From Pleionea litopenaei (GTDB lineage Bacteria; Pseudomonadota; Gammaproteobacteria; Enterobacterales; Kangiellaceae): a stretch of DNA of 64,000 nucleotides. Below, in pieces: positions 17,854 to 26,717 of the stretch; the stretch's first letter is position 1; every line of letters begins with the position of its first letter. The notes under the pieces are model-generated. The model was not told the origin of the DNA, did not search any database, and saw only the letters and a list, made by a program, of their open reading frames with translations. Both the position numbers and the translations under genes were made by a program. The stretch spans positions 3,940,001 through 4,004,000 of the forward strand of contig NZ_CP133548.1 in NCBI RefSeq assembly GCF_031198435.1, written 5' to 3'.

Positions 17854-19128
17854 ATGAGAAAACGGTTGATCATTTGCTGTGATGGTACTTGGAATGAGCC
17901 GGATAGAAATCCGACGAATGTGGTGAAGCTCGTCAGAGCCATTCGACCGATAGACAGTGAAGGCATTCATCAAGTGGTTTTTTATGACCAGGGTGTTGGA
18001 ACGCAAGGCTTTGCTGATAAATATTTAGGTGGCGGTCTGGGCAAAGGTGTTCGAAAAAATATACTCGATGGCTATCGTTTCTTAGTTCACAACTTTAACC
18101 CTGGTGATGAAATTTATTGTTTTGGTTTTAGTCGCGGTGCTTATACGGCAAGAGCGCTTGCGGGTATGTTAAACGCCGTTGGTTTGATTGAGAAAGATGA
18201 ATTAGCGCAATTAACCGATGTCTATAAGTATTATCGAACACCTCCGGAAAAACGCTCTGCAGAAAAATACCATGGCAATTACCGACCCGATGTCACCATG
18301 GTTGGGGTTTGGGATACTGTCGGTGCACTTGGCGCGCCTACTCCGATGCTAGGTCGCTTTACTAAACGATTTATTAGCTTTTTTGATACTACACTGAGCC
18401 CTTATGTTAAGCATGCATATCATGCGTTAGCGATGGATGAACAACGAGGACCCTTTCGTCCTGACTTATGGACGGGACAAATTAATCCTGATCAAAACGT
18501 TGAGCAAGTTTGGTTTGCCGGTGTTCATTCCGACGTAGGCGGAGGATATCGAGAGCGAGGACTCTCTGATATCACTTTGCAATGGATGATCGTCAAAGCT
18601 GAGGCGCTGGGGCTTGAGTTTGATGCCAATATGTTGAGCAGTGAGCACTTTCTAAAGCCCGATATTATGCAGCCAGTGCACGACTCATACAGTATGGGGT
18701 ATCGAGCGTTATCCTATTTGGGCGTTGATAAACACATTCGCTCCTTGCGAGGAAGCAGTGCCATGCCACCGATTAACGTGAGCATTCATTCGAGTGTTGA
18801 AGCTAAACGTTCACAAGACGATTCTTATCACCCCGAAAATTATAGGTCATTGGTCAACGATGAAATAGCAACGGTTACCAGTTTGGCTGAACAACGAGAG
18901 CGCGTTCGTCAAAAAGCGAAAGTTAAAGCTGCAAGAATCGAAATGAATGGTCAAACAACCTCGTGCGATCTCATCAATTTCAGCGCCATGGGCGGAGCAA
19001 TGATTAAGACTGACAAAACGCTCGAGGTTGATACGCCGGTGATGTTGAGTAGCGACTATTTTGCCAAAACGTCTGGCCATGTCGTTTGGAGTGACGCCAA
19101 TACTGCGGGTATTCGATTTGCTAGTTGA
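17854..19128 (+). CDS. DUF2235 alpha/beta hydrolase fused to a C-terminal PilZ domain
   Basis: A 424-aa protein. The N-terminal ~300 residues are a DUF2235 domain, the fold of T6SS phospholipase effectors such as Tle1, with the opening LIICCDGTWNEP, the nucleophile-elbow GFSRGAYTAR and the later motif WFAGVHSDVGGGY. The C-terminal ~75 residues look like a PilZ c-di-GMP-binding domain: RERVR fits RxxxR at ~348, NFSAMGG fits [D/N]xSxxG at ~373, and it ends in VVWSDANTAGIRF. I chose the ATG at 17854, which has AAGGAG 8 bases upstream; an upstream in-frame start exists. There is no signal peptide and no T6SS gene nearby, so a cytoplasmic, c-di-GMP-controlled hydrolase is a likely reading. Confidence 0.85.
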   Translation: MRKRLIICCDGTWNEPDRNPTNVVKLVRAIRPIDSEGIHQVVFYDQGVGTQGFADKYLGGGLGKGVRKNILDGYRFLVHNFNPGDEIYCFGFSRGAYTARALAGMLNAVGLIEKDELAQLTDVYKYYRTPPEKRSAEKYHGNYRPDVTMVGVWDTVGALGAPTPMLGRFTKRFISFFDTTLSPYVKHAYHALAMDEQRGPFRPDLWTGQINPDQNVEQVWFAGVHSDVGGGYRERGLSDITLQWMIVKAEALGLEFDANMLSSEHFLKPDIMQPVHDSYSMGYRALSYLGVDKHIRSLRGSSAMPPINVSIHSSVEAKRSQDDSYHPENYRSLVNDEIATVTSLAEQRERVRQKAKVKAARIEMNGQTTSCDLINFSAMGGAMIKTDKTLEVDTPVMLSSDYFAKTSGHVVWSDANTAGIRFAS

Positions 19129-19420
19129 GTTTTTTTGAGTGTTAGTAGAAGGGTATTTGGCCTCTCGCGTTAAATATCCTTCGTTTCTTTTTTTATTTTT
19201 ATCCTTTCCCTATGTGTGACCCCCTTCAAAATTCTTAAATGTTCGGTGAGAACTGTTTCTCATTCTCAATAACTGGTCAGATATGTCGGTGGACTTCTAC
19301 TAAGAATGAGGGCAGATTGCGGCCAAAGCAGCGGAGTTTGCTGTTAATTCGATAAGGGCGTGAAGAGTCAATCGCTCAGAATTATCAAACGCATAAGTAT
19401 TTTAGATACAAGGACAAGAC

Positions 19421-21007
19421 ATGGATAAGCCACTCGCATCTTCGTTAAGAAGCTCATTGATTTTTTTATTTTCACTATCTTTTCCAATATCGATAACGGC
19501 GGAACAATGCACTGATGCTCCCGTTAATGGGCAGCTTTATTCCATTGCTAACAAAAGCTCAGGGGCAGTATTAGATGTAGCCGCATACTCAAAAGAACCC
19601 GAAGCAAATATATTAAGCTGGCGCTATCAGCAAAGTGAAAACCAACATTTTTATCTGCATCAACTCGATAATGGCTATTGGACTATCCAGTCGCAATTAA
19701 GTGGAATGAACCTAGATGTTTTTCAGTTTTCACAATCTTCCGGCGCCAATATTATTCAATGGCATCCAAGCAATACGGTTAACCAACAATGGTCACTGCA
19801 ACCCAAAGGTGATGGTTCATTTGCGATTGTTGCTAGACACAGTGGTAAAGTGATCACCGTCGCGGGGAGTAACAATGGCGCGAATATTTACCAAAATAAT
19901 GACATGGGAAATGTCTCTCAGCGTTGGCATTTTAATCCCGTTGACTCGGCTTGTGGTGCGCAGCAGGTCGTGTCAGGTTTTGCCTCAATGCCAGGTGGCG
20001 ATGGATTAGCAACAACGACAGGTGGTGGCTCAGCAGCGTCTGTGAAAATAGAGTCTTGCGATCAATTGGCTAACCTAGCTGACAGTGATCAGCCGCGAGT
20101 TTTACTGTTACCGAATCGCGCGTTGGACTGCCGAACCTCGGCTCGAGCACAACCCGTTTGTGAAATTTCTTGTCCAAGTTATCAAGATCCTGGTAAATCT
20201 ATTTTTCGAATTCCCGTTGGCAATCAGCGATGTACCGATTTAGGTTCACATACCGATGCAACGATTACGAAATCTCGTAATGAAAGGAAAGTTCGAGTTG
20301 GTTCGAATACAACAATAGTGGGACTGGGTAAAGACTCGCGTGTTCGCGGTGTCAATTTTGACTTAAGTGGTTCGCAAAACATTATTCTACGTAACTTTCA
20401 AATCGATGACGTTAATCCTGAGTTGGTCGAAGCTGGAGATGGTGTGACCTTGAACAACAGTACTCACATTGTTTTAGACCATCTACGCTTTCGACTAATC
20501 AGTGATGGGCATGTCGATATTCATGATAGCCAGAATGTCACCTTAAGCTGGAATCGATTTGATGGCTACAACGCTGCGGTGTGTGGTAATCAACATCACT
20601 ACACCAACTTGGCCTATAATTCGCAAGTCACGTTTCACCATAATTTTTGGAACCATACGTCAGGGCGCAACCCCAAATTAGTTGGCCCAGCAACGCGAGC
20701 GCATTTGTTTAACAATTTATGGAAAAACATTCCTTATTTTGCGGTCAGTGTGTCGCAAGGCGCGCAAGCGAAACTCGAAGCCAACTATTTTGAGAATGCA
20801 TCCAAACCGCATTGGAACGAAGGCGATGGATTCATCGATGGCGGTAATGACAGTAATGAGTATCGCGGAAGTTCTAGTCGCAGTGCGTATCGACACACTG
20901 GAAATGATTGGGTGCTCAATGACATAGCGTGGTATGTTTTCTCACCTGAGCCAGCCATTGACATCCCTCCTGTATTGGACCAAAAAACAGGACCTCAAGC
21001 CAACTAA
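19421..21007 (+). CDS. Secreted RICIN-pectate lyase (PL1-like)
   Basis: A 528-aa extracellular enzyme that would cleave polygalacturonate by beta-elimination. Signal peptide ~1-27; a RICIN/beta-trefoil carbohydrate-binding domain ~30-172 with three QxW-type repeats (NILSWRYQQSENQHF, NIIQWHPSNTVNQQW, NIYQNNDMGNVSQRW); then a parallel beta-helix of the PL1 type from ~200. In the helix, GVTLNNSTHIVLDHLRF, DGHVDIHDSQNVTLSWN and SGRNPKL match the conserved Ca-site and the RNP motif of PL1. The gene has an AAGGACAAG ribosome site and is followed by a long hairpin. The enzyme family is clear; whether the substrate is pectin or another uronan is inferred. Confidence 0.88.
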   Translation: MDKPLASSLRSSLIFLFSLSFPISITAEQCTDAPVNGQLYSIANKSSGAVLDVAAYSKEPEANILSWRYQQSENQHFYLHQLDNGYWTIQSQLSGMNLDVFQFSQSSGANIIQWHPSNTVNQQWSLQPKGDGSFAIVARHSGKVITVAGSNNGANIYQNNDMGNVSQRWHFNPVDSACGAQQVVSGFASMPGGDGLATTTGGGSAASVKIESCDQLANLADSDQPRVLLLPNRALDCRTSARAQPVCEISCPSYQDPGKSIFRIPVGNQRCTDLGSHTDATITKSRNERKVRVGSNTTIVGLGKDSRVRGVNFDLSGSQNIILRNFQIDDVNPELVEAGDGVTLNNSTHIVLDHLRFRLISDGHVDIHDSQNVTLSWNRFDGYNAAVCGNQHHYTNLAYNSQVTFHHNFWNHTSGRNPKLVGPATRAHLFNNLWKNIPYFAVSVSQGAQAKLEANYFENASKPHWNEGDGFIDGGNDSNEYRGSSSRSAYRHTGNDWVLNDIAWYVFSPEPAIDIPPVLDQKTGPQAN

Positions 21008-21037
21008 CATCTGGCTGTTACCGTTTCTCCCTTCGTG

Positions 21038-21067
21038 CCTCTCAAGAGTCTGGATGATCTTGAGAGG
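21038..21067 (+). terminator. Hairpin after the pectate lyase gene
   Basis: A perfect 10-bp stem (CCTCTCAAGA / TCTTGAGAGG) with a 10-base loop, 31 bases after the stop codon. There is no T-run behind it, so it may act as an mRNA 3' stabiliser or a weak terminator. Confidence 0.45.
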
Positions 21068-21204
21068 TAACGATCAATATTAAAGTCGTTAATTGAATAA
21101 ATTAAGCGCTTGTAGTGAGCAATTAAACTTGAGAGGATGGTACTTCTTTCGATTTTCCCAAAACTTGAATCGAAAATAAGTCATCAACTAAGTTCGGGTG
21201 TCAC

Positions 21205-22395
21205 GTGCGTTTTATATTTTTAATGGTTTGTGTATTTACTTGCGGTTTGCTTCTATCTGCGACGAAACTGTATAAGTGGGTGGATGAAAAGGGGCAAGTA
21301 CATTACTCGGATAAGCCACACGCCGCTGGGCAAGTCGAGGAGCAGACGCTTAACTCGTCGAACGTACCACAAGTGAGTATTCCAACGCCGCTACCTATTA
21401 ACTTACCGGATCCTCGTCGGGTCATTTTCGTTGCTAATCAACCTTTATTTTCACAAAGTTTAGTTGCGCGCCAACAGGTGGGTGAGTATCGCTTCGGACA
21501 AGACTGTGTTTCGCCAACGGCATTAAATTTATCGAGATTTGGAGCGTCGAGCCCACATCATCGGATGTTTCCCTCCGCTACACGTTTATCAGCCGTGGCT
21601 GCATCGCAATTTATTCAGAAAAAGTTAAAAGCAACCTATCAAGAAGCTGCGCAGATTAAGAAAAATAGAGAGCTGTTAGACAGCACGGTTATTTTTGAAA
21701 TTGCTGAAGCAACGATTGTCGCATGTAATCCTAAAGTCCGTAGAGATCGCCGTAAAGGTCTCGCGGCCGAGACCGATCCTGAGCAGTATAGGTGGTATCA
21801 ATTTACTCAAGCACAAGCTTACTTGAAAGTTAATTGGTGGGTGCAAGACCCTAAAGGCAGTTTGTTATTTAAAGGGCAAACCGAAGCGTCGACGAGTAGG
21901 TGGAGCAAAAACACGAATGTTGATAAAACGGTTCTTAAAGTATTTGAACAAGCAACACAAAATTTATTAAGTGATTCGAACTTTGTTGCTTGGTTATCTT
22001 CAGGTCAGAAAGAAGAAAGCCTTTGGTCGAAAATTACCGGGAGCCACTCAGAAAGTCAGCAGGAAAGTATGTATTTAACGCGTGCAAAAATTGCGCAAGC
22101 ATTAAGTTATATGACGCAGGGAAAGGTAATGGTCGCGGAATATTATATGATGGAAGGGGAGTGGCCAGATCAACGTCTTTTTGCTCAAGGCTTTGATGAT
22201 GCAACGCTCTTGACAGAGCACAATATAGAGACGTTGAATTTATTAAATGATGGTTCGATACAAGCGTATTTAAACTTTTCTCGACCAGACTATATAACGC
22301 TGACGCCAACCGCTAAAGGCAGTATGATTCTTTGGAAATGTTACACCAGTTTAGACAGCCGATTCGTTGAAACTCTTAACTGTGAACAAGAATAA
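21205..22395 (+). CDS. DUF4124-containing secreted protein
   Basis: A 396-aa protein. A short signal peptide is followed directly by a DUF4124 motif (KLYKWVDEKGQVHYSDKP), a small domain common at the N-terminus of gammaproteobacterial envelope proteins. The remaining ~340 residues are soluble and not recognised. The GTG at 21205 gives the full hydrophobic signal; an ATG six codons later is an alternative, and neither has a clear ribosome site. The gene is monocistronic between two hairpins. Function unknown. Confidence 0.75.
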   Translation: MRFIFLMVCVFTCGLLLSATKLYKWVDEKGQVHYSDKPHAAGQVEEQTLNSSNVPQVSIPTPLPINLPDPRRVIFVANQPLFSQSLVARQQVGEYRFGQDCVSPTALNLSRFGASSPHHRMFPSATRLSAVAASQFIQKKLKATYQEAAQIKKNRELLDSTVIFEIAEATIVACNPKVRRDRRKGLAAETDPEQYRWYQFTQAQAYLKVNWWVQDPKGSLLFKGQTEASTSRWSKNTNVDKTVLKVFEQATQNLLSDSNFVAWLSSGQKEESLWSKITGSHSESQQESMYLTRAKIAQALSYMTQGKVMVAEYYMMEGEWPDQRLFAQGFDDATLLTEHNIETLNLLNDGSIQAYLNFSRPDYITLTPTAKGSMILWKCYTSLDSRFVETLNCEQE

Positions 22396-22583
22396 TTAAA
22401 ATAGAGGTATTGCTGCAACGGTTTTCATTTTGTCACTGCGATTATCAAAGTAAATGTTGAGCATTGTGAGTGTTTAACCTAGCAAGTTTACGACATAATT
22501 AGTGCATGAGATAGGGATTGCATGAGATAGAGAGTGCTCATCAAGCCTTTAAACCTTTAAAAGCCTGATGAGCGAGGATGCGT

Positions 22584-24170
22584 TTACTTGTTGCTGTTTT
22601 CTAAATGGGCTTTTTCGAAATGCGCTTTGATGTAACCATTTAACAATCGGATGCCAAATGAAGTCGATCCCGGAGAAGCTTTGACCGGAGTCGCTTTATC
22701 ATTCCATGCTACGCCGGCAATGTCTAAATGCACCCATGGCGTTTGTTCTCTTACGAAACTTCCAACAAAAGCGGCTCCAGCGCTAGCGCCTGGCGCTGTA
22801 GGTCCCGAATTCATAATGTCAGCAACATCATTTTTGATGGCTTTAAAGTGGTTATCATTCAGTGGCAATTGCCAAACCTGTTCGCCCGTTGATACACCCA
22901 TGGTTAAAAACTGGCTGGCAAGCTCTTGGTGTCGAGTAAACAAGGCTGCGTAATCTTTACCTAGCGCTCTTGAAGCAGAGCCCGTTAAGGTCGCCAAGTC
23001 AACAAGTAGAGCAGGGTTATAGGTTACGTCACCGTAATAGATACCATCGGCTAGAACGAGTCGACCTTCTGCGTCCGTCGAACGAATTTGAATCGTTTTT
23101 CCTGACATAGACGTCACAACATCACCCGGGCGTTGTGCATTAGCTCCTGGCATATTCTCGGCAAGTGCGGCAATGCCCACGACATTAACTTTAGCCTTTC
23201 GACCGGCTAAGGCATGGACGGTACCAATGGCACTCGCCGCACCTGACATATCAAATTTCATATTCCACATGTTAGGAGGATTCTTTAAACTAATGCCGCC
23301 AGTATCAAACGTAATACCTTTTCCAACTAAAACAATAGGGGCTTCACCTTTCTTGCCTCCTTGGTATTCGACAATCATCATTCGAGGAGGGCGTTGACTG
23401 CCTTGCCCAACACCGTAAATGGCTCCCATGTTTTTATCTAACATGTCATCCTCGTCGAAGACTCGAATGTTAATGTTTTTCATGCCTTTGAAATGAGTCT
23501 TCCATCGTTGAACAAAACTTTCTGGATAAATAATATTCGCTGGTTCGTTAGAAATATTTCGCGTATACCAAATTGCATTCGCAACAGGATCGATTTCATT
23601 TTGATACAAAGCGCGAGTTGCATTGGCGTCGGAGACGATAAACTCTATCGACTTGACGGTTTTTAAGTCGTCGGATTTTGTTTTATATTTGTCAAAGTAG
23701 TAGCTTCCCAGTTTTGCTCCGTATGCAAGTTGAGCGGCTTTCTCTGGTGCTAACGATACGATAAACGGCGGAATGGTTTTGAACTCTGCAAGGGCTTTTT
23801 GTGCTGCATTGCCCCCAATCTCTTGCCATTCTACGTCAGTATTTTCAGAGACATCTCCGAGCCCAATGAGTAATATCGTCTGATAGCCGCTGCCTTTCGG
23901 TGCCGTTACCACTCGGGTGGTTTTGGCTTCGCCGGTAAATTCGGTGGTCGTAATTAAATACTCCAGGCCGCCTTGTGTTTTACGATTAAGCTCGCTCGCA
24001 AATGCGCCTAATTCACCGCCTTTCGCTATGCCGAGAAGTATATTTTGCTGTGCAGGTAGCTGACTGCTGAAGTTGATGGTTGTCGGAGTCTCAACCTTGG
24101 CTTTTGCCAAGAGTGGCGAAGTAGCCACCACAACGATGATGGTGATCAGTAGATTAACCCAATATTTCAT
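22584..24170 (-). CDS. Exported M17 leucyl aminopeptidase
   Basis: A 528-aa metallo-aminopeptidase that removes N-terminal residues from peptides with two divalent metals. The first ~23 residues are a signal peptide (LLITIIVVVATSPLLAKA), so unlike cytoplasmic PepA it is periplasmic or secreted. The N-terminal substrate domain spans ~30-180. The catalytic domain shows the metal and lysine motif VGKGITFDTGG, then KFDMSGAA, and the M17 signature TDAEGRLVLAD. A stable hairpin with arms GCTCATCA / TGATGAGC lies downstream at 22529-22567. It is probably used in nutrient peptide scavenging (inference). Confidence 0.92.
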   Translation of the reverse strand: MKYWVNLLITIIVVVATSPLLAKAKVETPTTINFSSQLPAQQNILLGIAKGGELGAFASELNRKTQGGLEYLITTTEFTGEAKTTRVVTAPKGSGYQTILLIGLGDVSENTDVEWQEIGGNAAQKALAEFKTIPPFIVSLAPEKAAQLAYGAKLGSYYFDKYKTKSDDLKTVKSIEFIVSDANATRALYQNEIDPVANAIWYTRNISNEPANIIYPESFVQRWKTHFKGMKNINIRVFDEDDMLDKNMGAIYGVGQGSQRPPRMMIVEYQGGKKGEAPIVLVGKGITFDTGGISLKNPPNMWNMKFDMSGAASAIGTVHALAGRKAKVNVVGIAALAENMPGANAQRPGDVVTSMSGKTIQIRSTDAEGRLVLADGIYYGDVTYNPALLVDLATLTGSASRALGKDYAALFTRHQELASQFLTMGVSTGEQVWQLPLNDNHFKAIKNDVADIMNSGPTAPGASAGAAFVGSFVREQTPWVHLDIAGVAWNDKATPVKASPGSTSFGIRLLNGYIKAHFEKAHLENSNK

Positions 24171-24398
24171 TCTTGGTACCTTCTTGTAACTGATTGTTAT
24201 AATTAGAAATTTTTTAAAAAGTGGAGGAGCGGGACCTCTGACTTTAACCGCCGATTAGTATAGTACGGTGGGGCAGCAATGAAAGCGAAAACTAAATTGC
24301 AACGAAGTTTTAAATAGTGCACATTTATGCACGTTTAGCTTTCAGTAAACTTATTCGGCAGAATTTTTCACTCAATGATTACATTTAATAAGGTGTTT

Positions 24399-24848
24399 AT
24401 GAAGTATTACGAAGACAAAACCGTTTCACTGCCAAGAATTACTCAAGTACAAGGCTATTTCTTAGCCATTCCTTCATTTATTATGGCGACTATCTGGGTG
24501 CTATCTAACGATCCTTTGCTGATTGTATTGCTCGTGTTAGTGGGTTACTCATTGCTCGCCGTAACCATATATTTTTGGTGGGCAAGGAGACCAGCAGCGA
24601 TTATCGAAGATAATACACTTAAGATTTACGATCCTTGGTCAAGTCCATATTCTCTCGATCTTTCTCAAGTAAAAGAATGGCAACTAAAAAATCATACTGA
24701 GGACAGTGATCTTCTTGAAGTTTTATTAACATCGGGTGCGAGAGCGCACATTGTTATTCATGATGAAGTCGAACATCGTCAAGATGATCGGTTGATCAAT
24801 TTTATTCAAGAAAATTGCTCACAAATTCCACTGAATGACCATCGGTGA
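24399..24848 (+). CDS. Two-pass membrane protein of unknown function
   Basis: A small protein (149 aa from the ATG at 24399) with two adjacent membrane helices (YFLAIPSFIMATIWVLS and IVLLVLVGYSLLAVTIYFWW) and a soluble C-terminal domain of ~75 residues. I prefer this ATG because AAGGTG stands just before it; an ATG eight codons upstream lacks a ribosome site. The layout resembles bacterial PH-like membrane proteins, but I do not recognise the family. Confidence 0.6.
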   Translation: MKYYEDKTVSLPRITQVQGYFLAIPSFIMATIWVLSNDPLLIVLLVLVGYSLLAVTIYFWWARRPAAIIEDNTLKIYDPWSSPYSLDLSQVKEWQLKNHTEDSDLLEVLLTSGARAHIVIHDEVEHRQDDRLINFIQENCSQIPLNDHR

Positions 24849-24892
24849 GAGTAATTTTATTCTTAGTTGTCGAGCTATTGCTTTAATGACGG

Positions 24893-25213
24893 TTAGTTGG
24901 ATGTATCAATAATTTTTATCATTCGACTTATTATCAGTCGATAGCCGAGATAACGCCAAGCGATAGCGAAGAAAACAACGGAGAAGGTTAGCAACAGCCA
25001 ATGTACTTGAAGATAAGCTAAGGTCATTGATAGCGCGTAAAAGAAGATTAATGCTGAAATATTAAAAATAATCGACTTAGCTTTTTCGAAGTGAATGAAC
25101 TGATGGCACTCTAAACATAATACTTTGGTGATTAATCGTGTTGTTAGGATTGTTTTCAAGCTCACCGGGTGTTCACAGTGAGGGCAAACTAATGCATTCA
25201 TTGGTCTTCTCAT
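24893..25213 (-). CDS. Small zinc-ribbon membrane protein
   Basis: A 106-aa protein. The N-terminus carries two CxxC knuckles (CPHCEHP near 10 and CLECHQF near 34), which would bind one zinc. Two membrane helices follow (IIFNISALIFFYALSMTLAYL and WLLLTFSVVFFAIAWRYLGY). It lies alone between convergent neighbours. The family is not recognised. Confidence 0.65.
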   Translation of the reverse strand: MRRPMNALVCPHCEHPVSLKTILTTRLITKVLCLECHQFIHFEKAKSIIFNISALIFFYALSMTLAYLQVHWLLLTFSVVFFAIAWRYLGYRLIISRMIKIIDTSN

Positions 25214-25333
25214 GTTGCTTGATCATTTGAAAGAGTGGTCACACAGTCATTGGTATGGTTAATGATTAGCATGGTTAATGAGGTGATTGTCTAAAACTTA
25301 GTGTCGGCTTCAGGCAATCACCCCATCGAAAAT

Positions 25334-26695
25334 TTACTTCAAGTCTTTTAGCCAGTTAAGCACAACTTTTAAAGTTGCGTCAGTATAGTGCTCTCCAGGA
25401 TTCGCAACATTATTCTGCCCATTTGCCATAGCATCCATTAATGCAGCTCTTGATGGATAGGTCATTAGTGCATGTTCTGTTTTTGGTATGATGACGCTTT
25501 TAGCCAATTTTTTGTTCTTCTTATTTACGCTATTGACTAGATCTTTTGTCCACTGATCATTAATGGCTTGTATATCGTATTCACCATGTATGGCGAGTGT
25601 CGGCGTGTTTAGACTTTCCCAAACAGATTTAAAATCGTATTGGTTTTGATCGCGGAAAAACGAATAGTGACGATGAAATATCTGATCGCCATTGATCGGA
25701 ATCAGGTTCGATGCAAGAGCGTCTTTCAACTTAGGATCTTGCTGAATATCTTTAAGATCACGCTGACTGTTTAGCCAAGCGTCTATGAGTGGCTGAATAA
25801 GTTTTCGATTGTTTGCGGCTTCTTGCTTGTCCGTTCCAAACAATAAAGCCTGCTCTGAATAAATATCTAACAGGTAGTCATACCATGGTTTGACCACAGT
25901 ACCGTAAACCATAATGCTTTTCACCGGAGCTTTTTGCGCAACTAATGGGGCATACAAGCCGCCAAGAGAATGTCCAAAGATGTGAATTTGCTCCGCATCG
26001 ACATAAGGTAGCTTTTTTAACTCAGCCAGTGCCGCATGGAATCCAGATAATTCGGTCGTAAAGTCTATTTCGGAGCATTGCTTATCGCCAAGACTGTCCC
26101 CAACACCGAATTTTTCGACACGATAGACAACATAACCAGCTTTAGTTATGTCGGCAAATAACTGGCGAATAGTGAGTTGCGGAAGGCTGCCCCAGTCGAC
26201 AGAACTGCAAGTGTAGCCTTGGATATAAAAAACGGCCGGACGTTTCTCGTTATTTTTTAATCCCTTTGGTTGATAGATATAGCTTCGTAGCCGATTATTG
26301 CCAACATCAACAACGTCAGCGATTACATTAAAATCTTCACTGGTTTCTTGGGGTCTTGCTTGTAGTTTTCCCACTAATGCAAGGGATTCTTCGCCACGAG
26401 TAATCACGACATTAATTTCAGAACCTGCTCTCAAGGGATTCATTGCTGAAATCAAATCGCTAAAGCTGGTAATTTTTTGGCCATTGAGCTTAGTTAATCG
26501 ATCGCCTACCTTCAAACCTAATGCAGAGGCGGTCGAATTCGGAGCGACTTGAGTTATCTCCATGCCTTGGTCATTAACTTGTTGTGAACCTAATAGGCCA
26601 AGCATGCCACGTGGCGGCAGCTTATCGGCGACTAAGGAAGCTGTCAGTGTGACTGCGCATAACAAAATTAAGTAAGGTAATAGTGACTTCTTCAT
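25334..26695 (-). CDS. Exported PDZ-domain alpha/beta hydrolase
   Basis: A ~450-aa periplasmic or surface hydrolase. Signal peptide ~1-22; PDZ domain ~28-115 (ITQVAPNSTASALGLKVGDRLTKL); then an alpha/beta-hydrolase domain with nucleophile elbow GHSLGG and a C-terminal HGEYD and KTEHALM, giving Ser, Asp and His of the triad. The PDZ-hydrolase order is uncommon but seen in gammaproteobacteria. I set the start at the second ATG (26695), where GGA spacing is better; an ATG at 26701 is also possible. It follows the DUF885 gene by ~20 bases, so the two form an operon. Substrate unknown (ester or peptide). Confidence 0.85.
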   Translation of the reverse strand: MKKSLLPYLILLCAVTLTASLVADKLPPRGMLGLLGSQQVNDQGMEITQVAPNSTASALGLKVGDRLTKLNGQKITSFSDLISAMNPLRAGSEINVVITRGEESLALVGKLQARPQETSEDFNVIADVVDVGNNRLRSYIYQPKGLKNNEKRPAVFYIQGYTCSSVDWGSLPQLTIRQLFADITKAGYVVYRVEKFGVGDSLGDKQCSEIDFTTELSGFHAALAELKKLPYVDAEQIHIFGHSLGGLYAPLVAQKAPVKSIMVYGTVVKPWYDYLLDIYSEQALLFGTDKQEAANNRKLIQPLIDAWLNSQRDLKDIQQDPKLKDALASNLIPINGDQIFHRHYSFFRDQNQYDFKSVWESLNTPTLAIHGEYDIQAINDQWTKDLVNSVNKKNKKLAKSVIIPKTEHALMTYPSRAALMDAMANGQNNVANPGEHYTDATLKVVLNWLKDLK

Positions 26696-26717
26696 AAACA
26701 TTCCATTTTAGTTGAGG

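Noticed and set aside
17854-19128. T6SS lipase effector
   Set aside because: DUF2235 fits, but there is no VgrG, PAAR or immunity gene nearby and the C-terminus looks like PilZ.
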